This document shows, piece after piece, positions 20,852-29,661 of a stretch of DNA of 64,000 nt. Positions within the stretch are counted from its first letter, which is position 1. The number at the start of each line of letters is the position of its first letter. The notes under the pieces are model-generated. The model was not told the DNA's origin. It was given only the letters and a program-made list of their open reading frames with translations, and ran no database searches. Made by a program: the position numbers and the translations under genes. Origin of the DNA: Candidatus Poseidoniaceae archaeon (GTDB lineage: Archaea; Thermoplasmatota; Poseidoniia; Poseidoniales; Poseidoniaceae). The DNA lies in assembly GCA_938084675.1 (NCBI GenBank), contig CALKGM010000003.1:64171-128170 (forward strand), written 5' to 3'.

Positions 20852-20856
20852 GGTGA
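20851..20856 (+). promoter_or_regulatory. Ribosome binding site fixing ATG 20862
   Basis: AGGTGA overlaps the stop of the first T2SSF gene and lies 5 nt before ATG 20862. An in-frame GTG at 20853 falls inside this site and is therefore unlikely to be the start. Confidence 0.65.
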
Positions 20857-20861
20857 ATCAG

Positions 20862-21593
20862 ATGTTGTTTGGATTTCTAGAATCGTTTAACGATGCCCCT
20901 CTCATTTTGTACCTTGGTGTGTTCTCCATCGCTTGTATTGGCGGAGGCATTCCTCCTATGCTTGAACGCCGAAGGCGCAGAGCAATTGAAAATGAATTAC
21001 CCGGATTCCTTGAGGCACTCTCAGATTCAGTTGGTGCTGGCCGTGGTCTTCAAGAAGCAATGATGGAGCAATCAAACAGCAATGACGGCCCTCTAGCAGC
21101 CTTGCTTTCTGAAACTCTGAAGGAAAGTCACGCATCATCTTTTGAAGCAAGTCTTTCTTCCTTTGCAGCAAAAACTCGATCCAGTCAGGTCCAGCGAGTC
21201 ATGGTCCTCATTGAAACAGCGATTCAACAGGATTCTTCTCTAAGGGATATTCTTACTGACCTGAGCCGTGATTATGAACGATTGAACGATTTGATGAACA
21301 ACAGGGAAAATGAACTTCAAGGAAGAGGAATCCTCATCATCCTCTTTGTAAGCGTTGGCTTACCTGTGCTTATTGCCTTCATTGTCGGATTGTTCGCACC
21401 TGCGAGTAAAGGGTTTCAAATCTCTGGTTTCAACCAAACGTTCAGTTACTTTTTCGCCGCAGCATCCGCCATTGGTGTAGGTGTTTCAGGACGTATGATG
21501 GGTCGTCTCAAAGATACACTTTGGTGGCTCCCTCTTTGGATGACCATTTCCATGGGCCTCTATCTAGGGGCGGTAAAAGCAGTTGGAGGTTGA
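20862..21593 (+). CDS. T2SSF-domain membrane protein, second half-size platform protein
   Basis: This 243-aa protein has an N-terminal membrane helix (ILYLGVFSIACIGGGIPPM). Its T2SSF cytoplasmic domain contains ELPGFLEALSDSVGAGRGLQ, typical of TadB/TadC and archaeal pilus platforms, and two or three C-terminal helices follow (ILIILFVSVGLPVLIAFIVG, YFFAAASAIGVGVSG, LPLWMTISMGLYLG). It is the second half of the platform and precedes the ATPase by 3 nt. The four genes from 19906 form a tight operon. Confidence 0.82.
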   Translation: MLFGFLESFNDAPLILYLGVFSIACIGGGIPPMLERRRRRAIENELPGFLEALSDSVGAGRGLQEAMMEQSNSNDGPLAALLSETLKESHASSFEASLSSFAAKTRSSQVQRVMVLIETAIQQDSSLRDILTDLSRDYERLNDLMNNRENELQGRGILIILFVSVGLPVLIAFIVGLFAPASKGFQISGFNQTFSYFFAAASAIGVGVSGRMMGRLKDTLWWLPLWMTISMGLYLGAVKAVGG

Positions 21594-21596
21594 AGC

Positions 21597-22838
21597 ATGT
21601 CAGAACAAATTTTGGAACAATACGGAAGAGTCACCATTTACACCGAACCAAACCATCCTTCTCCAATTTACCACGTTGATGGAGACATCCAAGCAAACCC
21701 ATATGGAGATTTAGCGGCTTTGTTTGAAGACGATGCGCTTGAAGAAGTGATGTACAACGGTGGGACTCAGTGCGTTAAGGTCGCTCACCGTGAGCATGGA
21801 ATGTGTCGGACAAACATCTGGATTGACGATGATTCTGGTATTCAAATTTCAAAGAACATAGCATCCTACACGAATGTCCCTCTTGGGGACGGCCCAGGAT
21901 TAGTTCCTATCTTTGACGGTCGTCTTCCAGACGGTTCACGTGTAAACGGAACAATACCTCCTGTTTCTCCCGACGGCCCGACACTGACCATCCGTAAGTT
22001 CAAGGAAGATCCGTTGACAATGATAGATTTAGTTAATTTTGGAACGGTTAATTCCCGTCTTGCCGCAATGATGTGGGTATGGATTGAGGGATTGGACAGT
22101 CGGCCGGCTAACTTCGTTATTGCCGGCGGTACCGGTTCAGGTAAAACCACGACACTCAACTGCCTTGGAATGTATATTCCTTGGTCACGCCGACTTCTAA
22201 CGGTAGAAGATACTGCTGAATTGCAAGTTTACCACGACCACTGGTTGCGCATGGAGACTCGAAGGGAGCGTCCTGACGGTACCCAAGAGGTTGACATGAA
22301 TGACTGTCTCAAGTCCAGCCTTCGTATGCGTCCCGATCGCATCATCGTCGGTGAAGTACGTGGTCCTGAGTGTGCAACCTTGTTGACTGCGATGAATACA
22401 GGTCACGATGGTTCATTCGGTTCTTTGCACGCAAATACGGCTCAAGAAACCGTGACTCGCATGATTAACCCCCCAATGAACGTTCCACCAATTATGCTAA
22501 GCGGTCTGGACCTCATCATTATTCAAGCACGTCTTCACGTCAATGGACGAACGGCAAGAAAGATCACAGAAGTTGCTGAAGTAGCAGGTATGGAAGGGGA
22601 CAAGCCTCGTTTGAATGCTATCTGGAAGTATAATGCAGCAACAGACCAAATTGAAGAAACTGGAATTCCTTCAAAATTGAGAGAGACCATCTGTAACGCA
22701 GCAGGTGTGACGCCTGATGTCTTTGAACGACATGTGCGACAACGCCAAGCCATCATTGAAGATCTCGTTGAGCGCGGTATTTCTGATATTCAAACCGTGA
22801 CGTCGGTTGTTCAGAACTTCTATGCCTCGCAGCACTGA
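21597..22838 (+). CDS. Type IV pilus/Tad secretion ATPase
   Basis: This 413-aa hexameric ATPase of the GspE/VirB11/CpaF family powers assembly of pilus fibres. Walker A (AGGTGSGKTTTLN) lies near residue 175 and the Asp box (VEDTAELQ) follows. Walker B and the His box are seen in DRIIVGEVRGPECATLL and FGSLHANTAQETVTRM. Residues about 40-110 match the N-terminal domain of TadA/CpaF. The protein is short compared with archaeal ArlI. It is last in the operon and ends 2 nt from the convergent SAP-domain gene. No prepilin or prepilin peptidase is adjacent. Confidence 0.88.
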   Translation: MSEQILEQYGRVTIYTEPNHPSPIYHVDGDIQANPYGDLAALFEDDALEEVMYNGGTQCVKVAHREHGMCRTNIWIDDDSGIQISKNIASYTNVPLGDGPGLVPIFDGRLPDGSRVNGTIPPVSPDGPTLTIRKFKEDPLTMIDLVNFGTVNSRLAAMMWVWIEGLDSRPANFVIAGGTGSGKTTTLNCLGMYIPWSRRLLTVEDTAELQVYHDHWLRMETRRERPDGTQEVDMNDCLKSSLRMRPDRIIVGEVRGPECATLLTAMNTGHDGSFGSLHANTAQETVTRMINPPMNVPPIMLSGLDLIIIQARLHVNGRTARKITEVAEVAGMEGDKPRLNAIWKYNAATDQIEETGIPSKLRETICNAAGVTPDVFERHVRQRQAIIEDLVERGISDIQTVTSVVQNFYASQH

Positions 22839-22840
22839 AT

Positions 22841-24586
22841 TCATCCACGAAGGCGTTCAAGAAGTTCGTCGACCCGGTCGATTTTACCACGGACACGGGT
22901 GATGCTTTCAGAAGCATCAATGACGGATTCTGCAACTACATCCTCGACATCTTCGTGATGAGCGTCTGTCGTCTTGAAACTCTGGGCGAGTGCCTTGAGT
23001 TCTGTTACGATGGCATCAACTTCAGTTTCAGTAACCAATACGCCTGGTGCGATACGAGGAATGTCTGATGGTGAAAGGTATCCGAGTTCCGCACCGATGA
23101 TACCAGCGCATGCAAGGATTCTTGGGCGGAGGTCTACCGTGTTAACTTCGTATCCCTTTGATTCCAAAAAGCGGATGACAAGAGCTTGCTGTGGTTCCTC
23201 AAATCCGTGTTCGCTGGATTCAAGTATTGTTTGAACAAGTTCTTCAAACGATATAATATTCTTCTCAAGTCTTGCGAGTGTTGAACGCTCACTATCCATG
23301 AGGTGAACAGCACCGTGGTGGAGTATTCGCATCATTCGCTGACGGCGAAGCACTACGGGGTCGTGCAGGGCTTGAGTTTCTGCGATCTCAATATGGAGGT
23401 CAAACAATGCATGTAATCGACCGGATACACTTGGGGTGCGAAGGTCAAGGCCCATGCTTCGGGCTTCAGACTCAAAGGCCATACGCGCCTTCACTGCATC
23501 TCCTTGATGCATAGCGAGTACGTTCTCGAGGTGGTCGCGTAGAGTGCTACGGGATTGTTCAAACCGACGCAGAGCTTCTCGTTCACTCCACGATTGAGGT
23601 AGGGCATTGACTGCATTTGATTCCTGTTGCATTTGGAAATCTAATTCCATGATGGTATTTGCTATAGATTGATGCACAGGAGGTAAGTCGGTGGCGAAAC
23701 CATGGTCCGAAAGAGCGTCGATGAAGGCACTCAAGTCTGCTTGATTGGTGGTGGAACTGACCATGAGGAAATCACGAGCAAGTGCATGGATTTCCGCCAT
23801 ACGTCCTCTTAGTTCAATCAATGCAGTTTCCACCTCTAGGCTGTGGGTTTCATCCAAGTGTGTTTCTTGAATCATTGGCGGGGTGGTCGCTTCTTCGGGA
23901 ATTCTTACAGTTCTAAGTGCTTCATCTATGGTTGCAGACACCGTGGATTGAGAACTTGTGTGGCCCATTGCCGAAATATCCTCTCGCAAAATGGTTTCTT
24001 GCTCAAAGGACCAACCTGCCTCATGGTCCTCGACAAATTGTTCCACGGTTTCGGATACATCAACGGGTTCAACCTGTCCCTCAGTATGTTCTTCAAACGG
24101 TATTTCAGGAATGTTGATTTTGTCTCTTGGCCTTCGTAGACTTTTCTTGACTTTACCCCAGGCATTCTCTTGAGAGGCTAACACGCCCGCAACACGGACA
24201 AGCAATGACTGCTTATTTCCTGATAGTTTCAGATTGAGTTCCTTGCAGAGTGCGTGCAATTCATCTCTGTTCATCATGTCCAAGTTATCTGTAGTGAGTT
24301 GCTTGGGGTCGTGATAAAGGTGGAGATACATGCGCTGGCGTCGTGCTTTAATTGAACCAGATTTCTTTATGCCAAAAACGCCTAACAGCTCTCCAAGTTC
24401 AGAGTTGGGGATTTCTTTGATTCCATCTTTTGAAAGGTCCCAATGTCCGAGGACAATGTTTTGAATCAATCGTGAACGCAAAGCCTCAACTGAACCTGCT
24501 TTTGACAAATTATGCTCGTGTGCAAGAGCCTTCAAATCGTCCAAACGGGCTTGATAAAGTCCGCCTAGAAGTTCTGACTTGTCCAT
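22841..24586 (-). CDS. Triple SAP-domain, coiled-coil protein of unknown function
   Basis: This 581-aa protein opens with three SAP-like helix-extended-loop-helix motifs. They lie at residues about 15-45 (LDDLKALAHEHNLSKAGS), 62-92 (LGELLGVFGIKKSGS) and 105-136 (RDELHALCKELNLKLSGNK), and are followed by a basic stretch (KVKKSLRRPRDK). SAP domains bind DNA, often AT-rich or damaged DNA. The middle is acidic and probably disordered; the C-terminal 350 residues are helical with coiled-coil character. A TATA box and SD lie upstream, so it has its own promoter. No enzyme motif is seen. A nucleoid or chromosome-organisation role is a guess. Confidence 0.75.
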   Translation of the reverse strand: MDKSELLGGLYQARLDDLKALAHEHNLSKAGSVEALRSRLIQNIVLGHWDLSKDGIKEIPNSELGELLGVFGIKKSGSIKARRQRMYLHLYHDPKQLTTDNLDMMNRDELHALCKELNLKLSGNKQSLLVRVAGVLASQENAWGKVKKSLRRPRDKINIPEIPFEEHTEGQVEPVDVSETVEQFVEDHEAGWSFEQETILREDISAMGHTSSQSTVSATIDEALRTVRIPEEATTPPMIQETHLDETHSLEVETALIELRGRMAEIHALARDFLMVSSTTNQADLSAFIDALSDHGFATDLPPVHQSIANTIMELDFQMQQESNAVNALPQSWSEREALRRFEQSRSTLRDHLENVLAMHQGDAVKARMAFESEARSMGLDLRTPSVSGRLHALFDLHIEIAETQALHDPVVLRRQRMMRILHHGAVHLMDSERSTLARLEKNIISFEELVQTILESSEHGFEEPQQALVIRFLESKGYEVNTVDLRPRILACAGIIGAELGYLSPSDIPRIAPGVLVTETEVDAIVTELKALAQSFKTTDAHHEDVEDVVAESVIDASESITRVRGKIDRVDELLERLRG

Positions 24587-24624
24587 TCCCCTGTCACCTA
24601 CATCGGCTTTTGCCGCATTGAAAG

Positions 24625-24632
24625 CATATATG
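24625..24632 (-). promoter_or_regulatory. TATA box for the triple-SAP gene
   Basis: The palindromic CATATATG is centred about 42 nt upstream of ATG 24586. It predicts transcription starting near 24603 with a leader of about 17 nt containing AGGTGA (24594-24599), 7 nt from the ATG. Confidence 0.5.
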
Positions 24633-24695
24633 TCTTCTCTGTGAAGCGCAGGCGTGCAAGGCTATTATGAAGGCAAATCAATATGGCCGTAGCCA

Positions 24696-25796
24696 TCAAG
24701 ATTCGTCGTAATCCATCATCCTGAGGCTGGGCTCAGAAAATTCAGCTGGCATACCAGGGATGGTGCGTTTTAATTCTTCATGATCGGTGCTCATCATGGT
24801 TACAAGATTCAAAAATTCACGCAAGAGGTTGACCATTCCGATGTGGCTGTTTTCTGGAAGAACCACTCGCTCACATGCTGCAGTTATGCTTCCTGATGGA
24901 TTAAGTGTTTCAATCATCAATTCAACGCGTGGCCCACCTTTCACTGCTTTCCCTTCCGGATTCAACATTGACTCTTGAGTTGACTCGTCGCCAATTCGTG
25001 TTGCCTCTCTCAATATTGTGGAGATTTTTCTTTGTTCAACGTGTACACCAACCCGTTCATGAAGAACTGGGTCAAGACTGTCCATGATTGCATTTTCGAG
25101 GCGATATGCAAGGAATGCACTTGGGTCAAGCATGGCAGATATGTTGGAACCTACGAATCCCTTTCTAGCCACAAGTAGCGTGAATCCGTGAAGTGGAGGG
25201 GGGATAAACCGTTCTCGATTTTGGTCGCTGTCATTCCTCTGCAGGCCCAGTGTATGTCGTCGTGACTTGAACCGATAGCCTGAGTGTACGCTACGTGGAA
25301 CGATGAAGCCCTGTATCTTATCTTCAATTCTGAGTTGTTCAAACCAAGGCCACCTGTCGTCTTCATCAAGTTGAGCGTATTCTTCAGCCATTCCGAGATG
25401 TTCCGCCATATCTTTGGACGTGAATATTGTCAAGTCATAGCGGAGTCTAAGCATTTGACGGTGAAGAAGTTCTGAATCACAGACTAATATTGATTGGCTT
25501 GGAAGATATTCTGGTTTGTCATCAGATACCAAAACCCAGGTGGGCTCTTTTCTGGAGAGTAGCCCAACGATGGCAAGCCCTTCGGTGTCATAATTTTCCC
25601 AATCAAATGCGCTCATTCCTAGAATGTCGCCAGTCCCATCTTTGAGACAATTAATGGCTACTTCCATGTGTGGGAGTTGTTTCATGATGAGGTCCTGTTT
25701 CTTTCCGTGAGTTTCAACGGCCCGTTCAACATGTTGCCGCACACCATCATACTTTGATGGGGTGGTGAGAACAACGAGACGCTCACTGTTTTCCAT
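24696..25796 (-). CDS. Unknown protein with a layout resembling porphobilinogen deaminase (HemC)
   Basis: This 366-aa protein is not clearly assignable. Several segments fall in the order and spacing of HemC. LPHMEVAINCLKDGTGDILG resembles the end of the HemC HSLKD region. A VLVSDD...LPSQSILVCDSELLHRQM stretch corresponds to the GTSSLRR region, GFIVPR to the DAIVLA strand, and PPLHGFTLLVARKG to the PxxGQGALAIE strand. The conserved arginines and the cofactor-binding cysteine of HemC are not evident. It may be a HemC-like or periplasmic-binding-fold protein with another role. GAGGT lies about 7 nt before ATG 25796. It is divergent from the prenyl synthase. Confidence 0.6.
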   Translation of the reverse strand: MENSERLVVLTTPSKYDGVRQHVERAVETHGKKQDLIMKQLPHMEVAINCLKDGTGDILGMSAFDWENYDTEGLAIVGLLSRKEPTWVLVSDDKPEYLPSQSILVCDSELLHRQMLRLRYDLTIFTSKDMAEHLGMAEEYAQLDEDDRWPWFEQLRIEDKIQGFIVPRSVHSGYRFKSRRHTLGLQRNDSDQNRERFIPPPLHGFTLLVARKGFVGSNISAMLDPSAFLAYRLENAIMDSLDPVLHERVGVHVEQRKISTILREATRIGDESTQESMLNPEGKAVKGGPRVELMIETLNPSGSITAACERVVLPENSHIGMVNLLREFLNLVTMMSTDHEELKRTIPGMPAEFSEPSLRMMDYDES

Positions 25797-25877
25797 TCAA
25801 TTACCTCGGTGAGGACAGGTCCTCGCAGGTCATGGGCGGGGACGATTGGTTAAGAAGCCCACCGGTGTGGAACACCT

Positions 25878-26861
25878 GTGCGAACGGATGTAGCGGGTCT
25901 CGCAGATTCGCTTGAAGATATGCGTCAAGAGGTTGATGCAGGACTTTCTTCTCTTATCCAAAATGAAATAAAATCCGGTGCTGGAGAAGTCGCCCGAGAA
26001 GCAGGGCAAGTCTTGTTGGCGGGTGGAAAGCGCCTGCGTCCACTCTTGATTCTCCTTGCTCATCGCCTCGCAGGGGGGACGGATGATGGGGAAGTGATGC
26101 CTCTAGCACTTGCCTTTGAACTCATACACACCGCAACGCTCGTTCATGACGACATTAATGACGAGGCAAACGAACGAAGAGGAAAGCCAACCATTCACGC
26201 TCGGGCTGGACAGGCTAAAGCCGTCATTGCAGGAGATTGGCTTTTTGTCCAGGGATTCGGTCTTGGTGGCAGGTACAATGAATCAATTGTCACACTCATG
26301 GCTCGGTGCTGTGCAAACATCGCAGTCTCAGAGTTCGATCAACTTGACCACGTGTTGAATCTTGCAACAACTCCCGAAGATTACCTAAGCATCGTTCGTG
26401 GAAAAACAGCAGGCCCCTTCGCTGCTGGCTGCCATGCAGCTGGCCTCGTAGCGGGGCTCTCTGATGAAGATGCGAGAGCTCTTGAGCGCTTCGGAATGCA
26501 ACTCGGTATCGCTTTCCAACTCGTTGACGACCTCCTTGATTTGCGTGGGGATGAACGCATGGGCAAACCCCGTGGAGCAGATGTTTACGAAGGAAAAATG
26601 ACCCTTCCGCTTATTCACGCCCTAACGCTATCACACGGCAGACATCGGGAACGACTTGCAGAACTGATCGAATCGTTTGAGGACTCAAACTTTGATGAAT
26701 TGATGCGACTTCTTGACCGCTCTAGCAGTTTAGAGTACGCTGAGATTTTGGTTCGAACTCATCTCGAGCGGGCTCAGGCCGAACTTGACCGCTTTCCTCA
26801 AAGTGAGGCGAAAGAGATGATGCTTCTCATTACACAACTTGTTATGGAACGGCATGCGTAA
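25878..26861 (+). CDS. Polyprenyl (geranylgeranyl-type) diphosphate synthase
   Basis: This 327-aa all-alpha trans-prenyltransferase elongates isoprenoid chains from IPP and allylic diphosphates. It supplies C20 or longer chains for archaeal lipids, quinones or carotenoids. It shows GGKRLRP near residue 49, the first aspartate-rich motif DDIND at 91-95, and the second in LVDDLLDLRGDE. The residue five before the first motif is alanine (A86), a small side chain that in this family allows products longer than C15, so GGPP or longer fits. The start GTG 25878 has no clear SD; an in-frame ATG at 25920 would truncate the first helix. Geranylgeranyl reductase follows after 9 nt. Confidence 0.9.
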   Translation: MRTDVAGLADSLEDMRQEVDAGLSSLIQNEIKSGAGEVAREAGQVLLAGGKRLRPLLILLAHRLAGGTDDGEVMPLALAFELIHTATLVHDDINDEANERRGKPTIHARAGQAKAVIAGDWLFVQGFGLGGRYNESIVTLMARCCANIAVSEFDQLDHVLNLATTPEDYLSIVRGKTAGPFAAGCHAAGLVAGLSDEDARALERFGMQLGIAFQLVDDLLDLRGDERMGKPRGADVYEGKMTLPLIHALTLSHGRHRERLAELIESFEDSNFDELMRLLDRSSSLEYAEILVRTHLERAQAELDRFPQSEAKEMMLLITQLVMERHA

Positions 26862-26870
26862 GGTGAGTAG

Positions 26871-28016
26871 ATGAGCGTTAAGAACATTGAACACCGTCAA
26901 GTCATCATCATCGGAGCGGGTCCAGCCGGTGCTGCTTGTGCTCAACGACTTGCAGAAAAAGGTCTTGATGTCCTCATTCTAGAGCGACGTTCCATCGTTG
27001 GAAATCCGGCACAATGTGGAGAATGTATCCCGAACTGGGGAGAAGTAATTGGGACATTCAAAAATTTGGATGACCATCAATGGCTGAAAGATTACTTCGA
27101 TTTTCCGGAACGGCTTCGCCTCCATCGGCTTGACAACATGAGGGTATTTCTCCCCTCTGGAAAATCATTCAACTTTGAACTGGATGCTTTCGCAGGACAT
27201 CGCCTACAATTTGATGGATATCTTGCAGATAAAGCCGTTGCAGCGGGTGCTGAGGTGCGAATTTCAACCACTCTGAAAAACATTCAGCATCAGCGAAAAG
27301 CGAACCGTGATGTCTTGGTGACGGACCAAGGGCGCTTTTCCTGCGATTTTCTCATAGACGCATCAGGAAGTCTTGCACATGTTGGAAGACTCCGACATGG
27401 CCAAGATAAGGCAGTTCGTCCGGACGACCAAGTTCCTACTGTCTATGCCCAAGTCAGAGGGAATGTTCCCGAAACATTTGATGTCTTCTTAGGCTCAGTG
27501 GCTCCGTCAGGATATGCATGGATTATCCCAAAAGGTCCAAATTTCGCCAATGTAGGACTCGGTGTTCGGGCAGGCAAACTGAAGGGTTCACTCAAAGACC
27601 ATCTCAAGACATTTTGCGACGACTTGGGTCTTGAAATTCTCTCCATAGGCGGAGGATGGATTCCAATGGGAGGTCCAGTTCGACGGATGGTAGAAGGGAC
27701 CACATTAGCAATTGGGGACGCTGCAGGTTTGGTCATGCCAAGCAATGGCGGCGGTATTTCACAAGCGATTATTTCTGGATGCTTTGCTGCAGAAACCATT
27801 GTGAGTCATCTTGAGGATGGTACTCCTCTTGATGTGTATGAGCAGCGAGTTCGAGCATCAATGGGTAAGGCTCTGAAAAATTCACTTCGTAGTAAAAATA
27901 TGGGATATGCCTTCATGCGAGGTGATTTTGCCACCGAGGTCATTTTGCGATGTCTCGGTCCAATCGGTGGAATTCGTAGGGCGATGGAATGCGAGAAGCC
28001 GCTTTGGGTATTCTAA
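26871..28016 (+). CDS. Geranylgeranyl reductase family flavoprotein
   Basis: This 381-aa FAD enzyme saturates the double bonds of geranylgeranyl chains on archaeal glycerolipids (digeranylgeranylglycerophospholipid reductase) or related isoprenoids. The N-terminal dinucleotide-binding motif is GAGPAGAACAQRLAEKG. CGE within GNPAQCGECIPNWG matches the cysteine region of archaeal GGR. The second FAD motif is AIGDAAGLVMPSNGGGI. Its place 9 nt after the prenyl synthase, with AGGTGA before ATG 26871, supports a lipid biosynthesis pair. Confidence 0.88.
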   Translation: MSVKNIEHRQVIIIGAGPAGAACAQRLAEKGLDVLILERRSIVGNPAQCGECIPNWGEVIGTFKNLDDHQWLKDYFDFPERLRLHRLDNMRVFLPSGKSFNFELDAFAGHRLQFDGYLADKAVAAGAEVRISTTLKNIQHQRKANRDVLVTDQGRFSCDFLIDASGSLAHVGRLRHGQDKAVRPDDQVPTVYAQVRGNVPETFDVFLGSVAPSGYAWIIPKGPNFANVGLGVRAGKLKGSLKDHLKTFCDDLGLEILSIGGGWIPMGGPVRRMVEGTTLAIGDAAGLVMPSNGGGISQAIISGCFAAETIVSHLEDGTPLDVYEQRVRASMGKALKNSLRSKNMGYAFMRGDFATEVILRCLGPIGGIRRAMECEKPLWVF

Positions 28017-28087
28017 GTCAACAGAAACCACGCTAGCAACCGTCTTGCAATCGGTTGGTTCAAGTGATTTGGACTCGTCGTCCGTTT

Positions 28088-28579
28088 ATGCGAGCACGCA
28101 TTCAGCGCGACGACGAGGCCGTCAGCCCTGTCATTGCAACGGTTCTTTTGCTCGCCATTACCGTCATGCTTTCCAGCATGGTATTCGTTTTGATGCAGGG
28201 TGCGCTTACCACCGTTGAAAAGAGCGCACCACAGGCAACCGTGAGTGTGCGAGCCTTGGATAACGGTTTCCACGTCATTCGCATAACGAGCTTGGATCAA
28301 TCCGTTGACCCTGCTCGTTTGCAGTTTGATCTCCTTCCCGCTAACTTGACGCAAGATTCTCCGCTTAGAGGCCAAGTCAATGATGCGGATGTTTACGGAG
28401 TTGTGGGTTCAGATGTTTCCTTCCACGACCGTGACGCCGGATATTCTGTGACTCAGGGCGATTATTTCGTTATCGATTCTCAATCAATTGGTTCCACCGA
28501 CGGAACCTGGTCCTTCCGTCTCATTGAAGAAGCAGCAGGAGCAGTCATTATTGATGTGCGACTGCCAGCAATGGCCTAA
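28088..28579 (+). CDS. Archaeal pilin-like protein (Pilin_N/DUF1628 type)
   Basis: This 163-aa protein begins MRARIQRDDEAVSPVIATVL, the hallmark of archaeal type IV pilin-like precursors: a short basic leader, then AVSPVIATVLLLAIT and a hydrophobic helix to about residue 38. The remaining 125 residues are predicted beta-rich and lie outside the cell. Such proteins are cleaved by a PibD/EppA-type peptidase before the hydrophobic helix and assembled into filaments. It could be a substrate of the pilus-like machinery at 19906-22838, about 5 kb away; that link is inferred. ATG 28088 is chosen because upstream in-frame codons add unrelated residues. Confidence 0.8.
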   Translation: MRARIQRDDEAVSPVIATVLLLAITVMLSSMVFVLMQGALTTVEKSAPQATVSVRALDNGFHVIRITSLDQSVDPARLQFDLLPANLTQDSPLRGQVNDADVYGVVGSDVSFHDRDAGYSVTQGDYFVIDSQSIGSTDGTWSFRLIEEAAGAVIIDVRLPAMA

Positions 28580-29587
28580 TTAGCCCCCGATGAAGGACAT
28601 CTCGACTTTTTTCGTCGAATTCGTATGCTCACTTCGCTCTTCAGAATAACGGTCTGATCGTTTCACCCAAATGCTTTGTATTGCGTTTGAGATCTCATCC
28701 GAGGTTGCATTCATTCTCATCATTGATTTCAAATCGTTTCCTTTTGAAGCGAACAAGCATGTGTAAAGCGAACCATTGGCAGACAATCGGGCTCTCGTAC
28801 AATCTCCACAAAATGGCGCAGTGACCGATTCAATGCATCCAATCTCATATCCGCTGGGAAGCGTAAATCGCTTGGCTACCTCTCCTCTACTCGCAGGTGG
28901 AACTGGCGTCAATTTGCCGTGTTTGGATTCGATGGTCGTCCGGATCTCTTCACCGCTTACCACATCATTCAAGTTCCAAGCGTTGGTATTTCCCACATCC
29001 ATGAATTCAATGAACCTCAACGGGATTTCAAGTTCTTGGAATTGTTTGAGGAGAGGAAGGATTTGATCCTCATTAAGATTCTTTTTGACTACGGTGTTCA
29101 CCTTTACGCCCAAACCGACATGTTTTGCTTCAATTATTCCTTCGATAACATCTTCGGGAGTCCATTGGGTGCTGTCAGCCATGGCTTGGAATACATCAGG
29201 GTCAAGGGCGTCAATACTCACAGTGACTCGGTTCAAGCCAGCATCGTGAAGGGCTCTTGCGTTTTGTTTCAACAATGCTCCGTTTGTAGTGAGTGCAATA
29301 TCAATGGAATTGCTCAAATTACGCAGTTGTCTGATGAGGCCAATGAGATTCTTTCGTAGAAGAGGCTCTCCACCAGTCAATCGGATCTTTTGGAGACCAA
29401 GGGGTAGGATGCTTGCAACTGTTGCAGTAATCTCCTCATAGGACAGTAATTCTTCCCGAGGTAGGAACGAATGTTCGCTGTTAAAGTGCTCACGGGGCAT
29501 GCAGTAGGTGCACCTGAAATTACATCGGTCTGTCACTGATATGCGAAGGTCGCGAAGGGGTCGGCCCCGTGCATCCTTCAGCGACAT
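28580..29587 (-). CDS. moaA: GTP 3',8-cyclase MoaA
   Basis: This 335-aa radical SAM enzyme performs the first step of molybdopterin cofactor synthesis. The N-terminal SAM cluster motif is CNFRCTYC (C22, C26, C29). The second cluster cysteines lie in SVTAPFCGDCTRARLSANG and the following YTC. The C-terminus ends in IGG, and the double glycine is functionally required in MoaA. ATG 29587 is used instead of an upstream in-frame TTG at 29629. The stop abuts the convergent pilin-like gene. No other moa gene is in the window. Confidence 0.95.
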   Translation of the reverse strand: MSLKDARGRPLRDLRISVTDRCNFRCTYCMPREHFNSEHSFLPREELLSYEEITATVASILPLGLQKIRLTGGEPLLRKNLIGLIRQLRNLSNSIDIALTTNGALLKQNARALHDAGLNRVTVSIDALDPDVFQAMADSTQWTPEDVIEGIIEAKHVGLGVKVNTVVKKNLNEDQILPLLKQFQELEIPLRFIEFMDVGNTNAWNLNDVVSGEEIRTTIESKHGKLTPVPPASRGEVAKRFTLPSGYEIGCIESVTAPFCGDCTRARLSANGSLYTCLFASKGNDLKSMMRMNATSDEISNAIQSIWVKRSDRYSEERSEHTNSTKKVEMSFIGG

Positions 29588-29661
29588 AGGTTGCCCACCA
29601 CGCACGAGGTTCTTGAATCTGTATTGCAAGGGTTCATGGCGGGAAGGGGAGACAACATTTC

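Noticed and set aside
28013-28375. A 120-residue minus-strand frame
   Set aside because: It is antisense to the pilin-like N-terminal signature, which is a much stronger coding signal.
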